A stretch of 5,801 nucleotides of DNA from positions 1-5,801 of the forward strand of contig JAIJJM010000153.1 of the NCBI GenBank assembly GCA_022728415.1, read 5' to 3'. This DNA comes from Collinsella sp. Its GTDB lineage: Bacteria; Actinomycetota; Coriobacteriia; Coriobacteriales; Coriobacteriaceae. The position numbers and the translations under genes were made by a program. Below are positions 1-4,100 of this stretch, one piece after another; positions within the stretch are counted from its first letter, which is position 1; every line of letters begins with the position of its first letter. Under the pieces are notes generated by a model. That model worked only from the letters and a program-made list of their open reading frames with translations. It had not been told where the DNA came from and made no database searches.

Positions 1-26
1 AAAAGGGAAATGCATCTTTCCCTTTT
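1..26 (-). terminator. Probable intrinsic terminator downstream of pdxI
   Basis: Positions 1-10 and 17-26 form a perfect 10-bp inverted repeat around a 6-base loop. On the minus strand the 3' arm ends in four T residues at the window edge, 9 bp past the pdxI stop codon. The stem has only three G-C pairs, flanked by A-T pairs, so it is weaker than the ydbA terminator. The arms are A-rich on one side and T-rich on the other, so the hairpin could work in both directions and also end transcription arriving on the plus strand. The bases after the minus-strand T run lie outside the window, so the full U-tract cannot be judged. Confidence 0.55.
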
Positions 27-35
27 GTATATTCG

Positions 36-896
36 TTATTCTCGCGAAATACCATCCAACGTAGACAACACTTCCTCAGAAAGATGCAATTTTTCAGCAG
101 CCATATTCTCCCGTAAATGCGCAACCGAAGACGTCCCTGGGATCAGCAAAATATTCGGTGAACGCTGTAACAGCCACGCCAGCGCCACCTGCATTGGTGT
201 TGCACCCAGGCTCGCAGCAACATCGGAAAGTGTGGACGATTGCAGCGGTGTAAAGCCCCCGAGCGGGAAGAACGGCACGTAGGCAATGCCATCGTGGGCC
301 AAAGCATCAATCATTGCATCATCAGCACGGTGCGCGATGTTGTATTCGTTTTGCACACAGACAATTTCGGCAATCTTGCGCGCCTCTGCAACCTGCGTCG
401 GTGTGACGTTGCTCAGGCCAATATGTTTTACCAGGCCTTGTTGTTGCATCTCTGCCAGCACGGTCAGGCTGGCCTCAATCGATCCTTCCGCTGGGCCATG
501 ACCATCCCCCATCATAACGCGCAGGTTAACCACATCCAGCACGTCCAGCCCGAGATTACGTAGATTATCGTGCACCGCTTTTTGCAGCTCTGCCGGAGAA
601 AATGCGGGCAACCAGGATGCGTCCTCTCCACGCCGCGCACCAATTTTAGTGACAATTGTCAGGTCGTCAGAGTAAGGATAAAGCGCTTCGCGGATAATCT
701 GATTGGTGACGTGCGGACCATAAAAGTCGCTGGTATCAATATGATTGACGCCCAATGCCAGCGCCTCACGCAGCACGGTTATAGCGACGTGGCGATCTCG
801 TGGGGGGCCAAAAACTCCAGGACCTGCCAGTTGCATCGCGCCATAACCAAGACGGTTAACGGATTTTGTACCGAGAGTAAATGTATTGCTGCTCAT
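36..896 (-). CDS. pdxI: Pyridoxal reductase, aldo/keto reductase family (PdxI, formerly YdbC)
   Basis: A complete 286-residue cytoplasmic enzyme of the aldo/keto reductase (TIM-barrel) superfamily. E. coli YdbC was renamed PdxI after it was shown to reduce pyridoxal to pyridoxine with NADPH in vitamin B6 salvage; that function is literature knowledge, not visible in the sequence. What can be seen: an N-terminal LGYGAMQL-type strand (about residues 16-23); the catalytic-loop motif DTSDFYG with Asp54 and Tyr59; the active-site Lys84 in TIVTKIG; GLSN at 160-163; VQNEYN at 181-186; and the C-terminal cofactor-binding motif IPGTSS (252-257) followed by the ARxEN-like LRENM. The position usually held by the catalytic His (the IH of typical DLYLIH) is Arg126. 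Length is normal for the family. The ATG at 894-896 is preceded by AGGG-type ribosome-binding sequence and starts the domain at the right place. The gene lies alone between two hairpins, 207 bp after the ydbA stop, so it is probably monocistronic. No signal peptide or membrane segment is seen. Confidence 0.94.
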   Translation of the reverse strand: MSSNTFTLGTKSVNRLGYGAMQLAGPGVFGPPRDRHVAITVLREALALGVNHIDTSDFYGPHVTNQIIREALYPYSDDLTIVTKIGARRGEDASWLPAFSPAELQKAVHDNLRNLGLDVLDVVNLRVMMGDGHGPAEGSIEASLTVLAEMQQQGLVKHIGLSNVTPTQVAEARKIAEIVCVQNEYNIAHRADDAMIDALAHDGIAYVPFFPLGGFTPLQSSTLSDVAASLGATPMQVALAWLLQRSPNILLIPGTSSVAHLRENMAAEKLHLSEEVLSTLDGISRE

Positions 897-899
897 CGC

Positions 900-909
900 A
901 CCCTGCCCT
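900..909 (-). promoter_or_regulatory. Candidate Shine-Dalgarno sequences of pdxI
   Basis: Read on the minus strand, two AGGG cores occur upstream of the ATG. One is at 901-904 (spacing 4 nt, a little short) and one at 906-909 (spacing 9 nt). Either can pair with the 16S rRNA tail. Together they support the ATG at 894-896 as the start. Confidence 0.55.
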
Positions 910-934
910 GTAATAAAACGGATTAAGAAAAATC

Positions 935-940
935 AGTATA
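935..940 (-). promoter_or_regulatory. Possible -10 element for pdxI
   Basis: The minus strand reads TATACT, a 5-of-6 match to the sigma-70 -10 consensus. It would put the transcription start near 928, with a leader of about 30 nt before the pdxI ATG. No good -35 hexamer lies 16-18 bp upstream (the spot reads CATTAT), so activity would need an activator or another element. A second weak pair further upstream (TTGTTT near 980 with TATCTC) matches only three of six positions in each box. The call rests on one hexamer in an AT-rich spacer. Confidence 0.3.
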
Positions 941-1050
941 GAAACGAAAAGAGATAAATAATGCGAAGGTGTAAACAAGATTACTGGATGAGTTGCTCTA
1001 TTGTCCTGAAAGACACAAAACAAAACGCGTCACGTACCACATCCGGCAAT

Positions 1051-1084
1051 AAAAAAACCGCAACCTGTATCAGCGTTGCGGTTT
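1051..1084 (-). terminator. Intrinsic terminator of ydbA
   Basis: On the minus strand a perfect 10-bp stem (arms 1075-1084 and 1055-1064, core AACCGCAAC / GTTGCGGTT) is followed by a T run from 1057 down to 1051. The 10-base loop can extend the stem with an inner CTG/CAG helix closing on ATA, leaving one bulged G. The hairpin begins 19 bp after the ydbA stop codon. A GC-rich stem plus U-tract is a classic rho-independent terminator and separates ydbA from pdxI. On the plus strand the 3' arm is followed by only three T, so it should act mainly in the minus direction. Confidence 0.88.
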
Positions 1085-1103
1085 AGGGATCACATGCTAA
1101 AAA

Positions 1104-4100
1104 TTAGAACGTTTTCTTGAAGTTCAGCATCACGCCTTTATCGCTGATGCCATCCTCTTTCCAGTTGTACGCATCCAGATTCAGCGAACTTTCTTTGCTG
1201 CTGTACTTCACGCCGACGCTTGTCAGGCTATTGATGCCGCCGCCCTTCTGACCGTCATCGACGTTAAAGTGCTGACTGCCTGCGCCTGCCAGGCTTGCCG
1301 TACGCTGGCTCTTCGCGTAGCTCAGGTTCGGCCCGCCTTCCAGCGTAGCGCTAGCGCTCCAGCCGTCTTTACCTGCGTAGTCCAGTTTCAGCCCGACGAT
1401 GCTGTCCACCGCCGTTTCGCTGCCACTGTTCATATTCAGGTTAAAGTCTCCGGCATTGCGCTCCTGATAGCCACCTTCCAGTGTGTGACGCAGTTTTACA
1501 CCCGCATATGGCGTAACCTTCAGTCCTTCGCTCGGTTCGAAAGTCTTCGCCCCTTCGCTGCGGAACTCCAGGTACTGCTGTTTCACGTCGGTATCAGCCG
1601 TTTTGTTCGTGTTGCCAAATGCAATCGAGCGGCTGCTGTCAAGGTTGTGAACGTCGTAACGCAAGGCGTTATTCCAGTTCATGCCGTTATCGAACGACAT
1701 CTGATGTTTCAGGCCAAAAAACTGGCTATAACCGCCTGTAACGCCATTATCACCCGCTTTCTGCGCACCATCACCATCGAGACGAGCGATACCGTACTCC
1801 AGACTCATCGTCTGGCTTTCGCTCAGGTCGATAGTTTTACGCAATGCCAGCATGTCGTATTCGGTATTATTACCTAACTCGGCACGCGGATCGCCTTTCG
1901 CGACAACGTTGAACGCCAGACCGTTACCCACTTTCGGCGCGGCATCTGCCAGCATACTAAAGCGGTTGCTTAACACGCGCGCTTCGCGGAATACCGTGGT
2001 CGCCTGGCTACCGCTGACCTGTTTCAGAGCACTGTTCAGTTCAGCAGTCGTGCCGACGTTCAGGCTGGTAAACAGTTCGTTGTTGGTGTAACCCGCATCC
2101 AGTGCTTTCGCGATGTCATTCACCGAGGCATCTGTTGCCACATCGGTGTAGGCATTTTTGCTCATGGTGACGTCAACGTTACCGCTGGCATCGGTGCTGC
2201 CTTTGGCAGTCCATACCACGGACGTTGAGGTGATGGCGTCAGCGTCGGTCAGGTTGCTACCTTCCACTACGTTATCAAAACTCACAGTGGTGTCTGCCGT
2301 ACCAGCGGTAAAGCCCGTGTTAATCTCCACGCCGTTCATGCTGGCATTGTTAACCTTCAGCTTCCCGGCGCTGCCGTTAACGTTGGTACCGACGACATAG
2401 CCGTTGAGGTTGTTCATGCTGCCACCAGCCTCATCACTTCCCGACGTTACACTAACCGTATTGGGCTTCGGCACATCCGGCAACGTATAGTCGCCATAAT
2501 GCACTTCGCTGCTATTACCGTTGTTACCGTTCATACCTTCAACATTGATGCTGTCGCCCTGCTTGATCAGTCCAGAACCCGTAACCCCATCGGCAATCAC
2601 CACCGTGCCGTTGTTAACCACATGACCTACTGTACCCAGTACGCTAAATGCAAACGAGTCATTGGCGAAGATATTGATGGTGCCGTTGTTTTCGATTACC
2701 GCATCCGCCGTGGCGTTGGCATCGAGTTGCATACCGATCATACCCGTGTCAGTAGTGCCTGCGGTACCGAGGTTGATGGTGCCATTGTTAACCAGCTGCG
2801 CGTTCTTATCACCTTCCATAGCCACAGCACCGGTGCCGCTGATGTTCATGATGCCGTCATTCTGGGCAATAAAGTTGCTGTGGGTGACTTTCACGGCACT
2901 GGCGCTGTCGTGATCGAAGTTGATGACCCCGTTATCCTGGTTCCAGAAGAAGGCATTCTGATCGCCGGCATTATTAGCGCTGACTACCAGTGACTTCGCA
3001 GAAACATCAATCGTTCCGTCATTGATAAAACGACCATTTCCGCCCCACATATTAACGGCTCCGTTGTGGGAAGAATTACTGATGTTCATGTGACCGGTAT
3101 TATAAAGCGTACCGGACTGGTTGATGTGCACAGCATTCTTGTCGTTATCAAGAATAAACTCGCCGCGGTTATTGAAAGCTGAATTATTATTAACTTCCAG
3201 CATCCCGGTGTTGTTACCCTCACTACTACTTCCGAGGTTCCAGGTTCCTTCGTTATTTGCCACTGCAGTACCTGTCAGCGCAGCACCTCTCATAATCGCC
3301 CCGTCAGTTTGATTATTAAAGACCCCGCCAGCCGACATCATCCGCCCTGTTACACTGCCACTATTATTGAATACCCCCGCGTTCTGCACGATTTTATTGA
3401 TGGTTCCGGTGTTGTTCACTAACGAACTATCAGCACCAGCATTCATGGTAATTTGCGCAGTCATTTCTCCGGCATTATTGAGGATTCCACCGCTAACATC
3501 GACGTTATTCGTCATCACCCCGGCATTTTTAATGACGGCACCCTTGTCAAGTTTTACTAAGTTATTGATGATGCCACCGCTGGTATTTTCCAGAAGACCG
3601 CTTGATACCGTAATTTGATCACCGGAAAGCGTTCCGCTATTAACAACATTCCCAGCCAGCTTATCAGTCACAGCAGCAGATTTATTTAGCGTTACAGTTT
3701 CTCCGCTTCGTGTAATCGTATCGCCACCGGTATAGATCAGTGAGGTGAAATCATCTGTATTATTGTACTCATTCCCCGATTGGCACACGCCGAAAGTGCA
3801 GATTGTACCATAGTTAACAATTGTTCCTGTGCCATCGTTATAAAACGCCTGACCAGTACCAACATTGATATTGATAACACCCGTCTGGTCGTTGATAGCA
3901 GTACCATGCTCATAAACAGCCATCCCTACCAGAGTATTTGCTGCCAGACTATCGTCATAATTACCATTTTTTTCGAGGTTAATCGTCCCCTGGTTAATAA
4001 CTGTATTGCTGGCGCCATAGGCCGCCATACCTGCGCCGGCGTTATAAATAGTTATAACACCGCCCAATTGGTTAATTGCTGTTGCATTTTTCCCTGCACC

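Larger units (their letters stand above)
897..1050. other. Intergenic spacer between ydbA terminator and pdxI
   Basis: About 150 bp with no coding signal. It is AT-rich near pdxI (901-1020) and holds the candidate pdxI -10 element and ribosome binding sequences. I could not recognise a clear operator. The short TGTC...GACA inverted repeat near 1002-1015 is too short to assign. Confidence 0.5.

Noticed and set aside
240..926. Open frames on the plus strand across pdxI (240-563 and 570-926)
   Set aside because: They are antisense to a clear aldo/keto reductase with conserved motifs, and their translations show no domain.
1347..1358. Perfect 12-base palindrome AGCGCTAGCGCT
   Set aside because: It lies within the barrel coding region and encodes Ser-Ala-Ser-Ala with ordinary codons. 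No sign of function beyond chance.
1269..1877. 202-codon open frame on the plus strand
   Set aside because: It lies antisense to the well-supported beta-barrel. Its translation is rich in Cys/Ala/Val with no recognisable domain, and it is a by-product of the GC-rich coding strand opposite.
2499..2993. Plus-strand open frame with repetitive Asp/His/Val-rich translation
   Set aside because: It is antisense to the NNGTI rungs. The repetition is the shadow of the passenger repeat.
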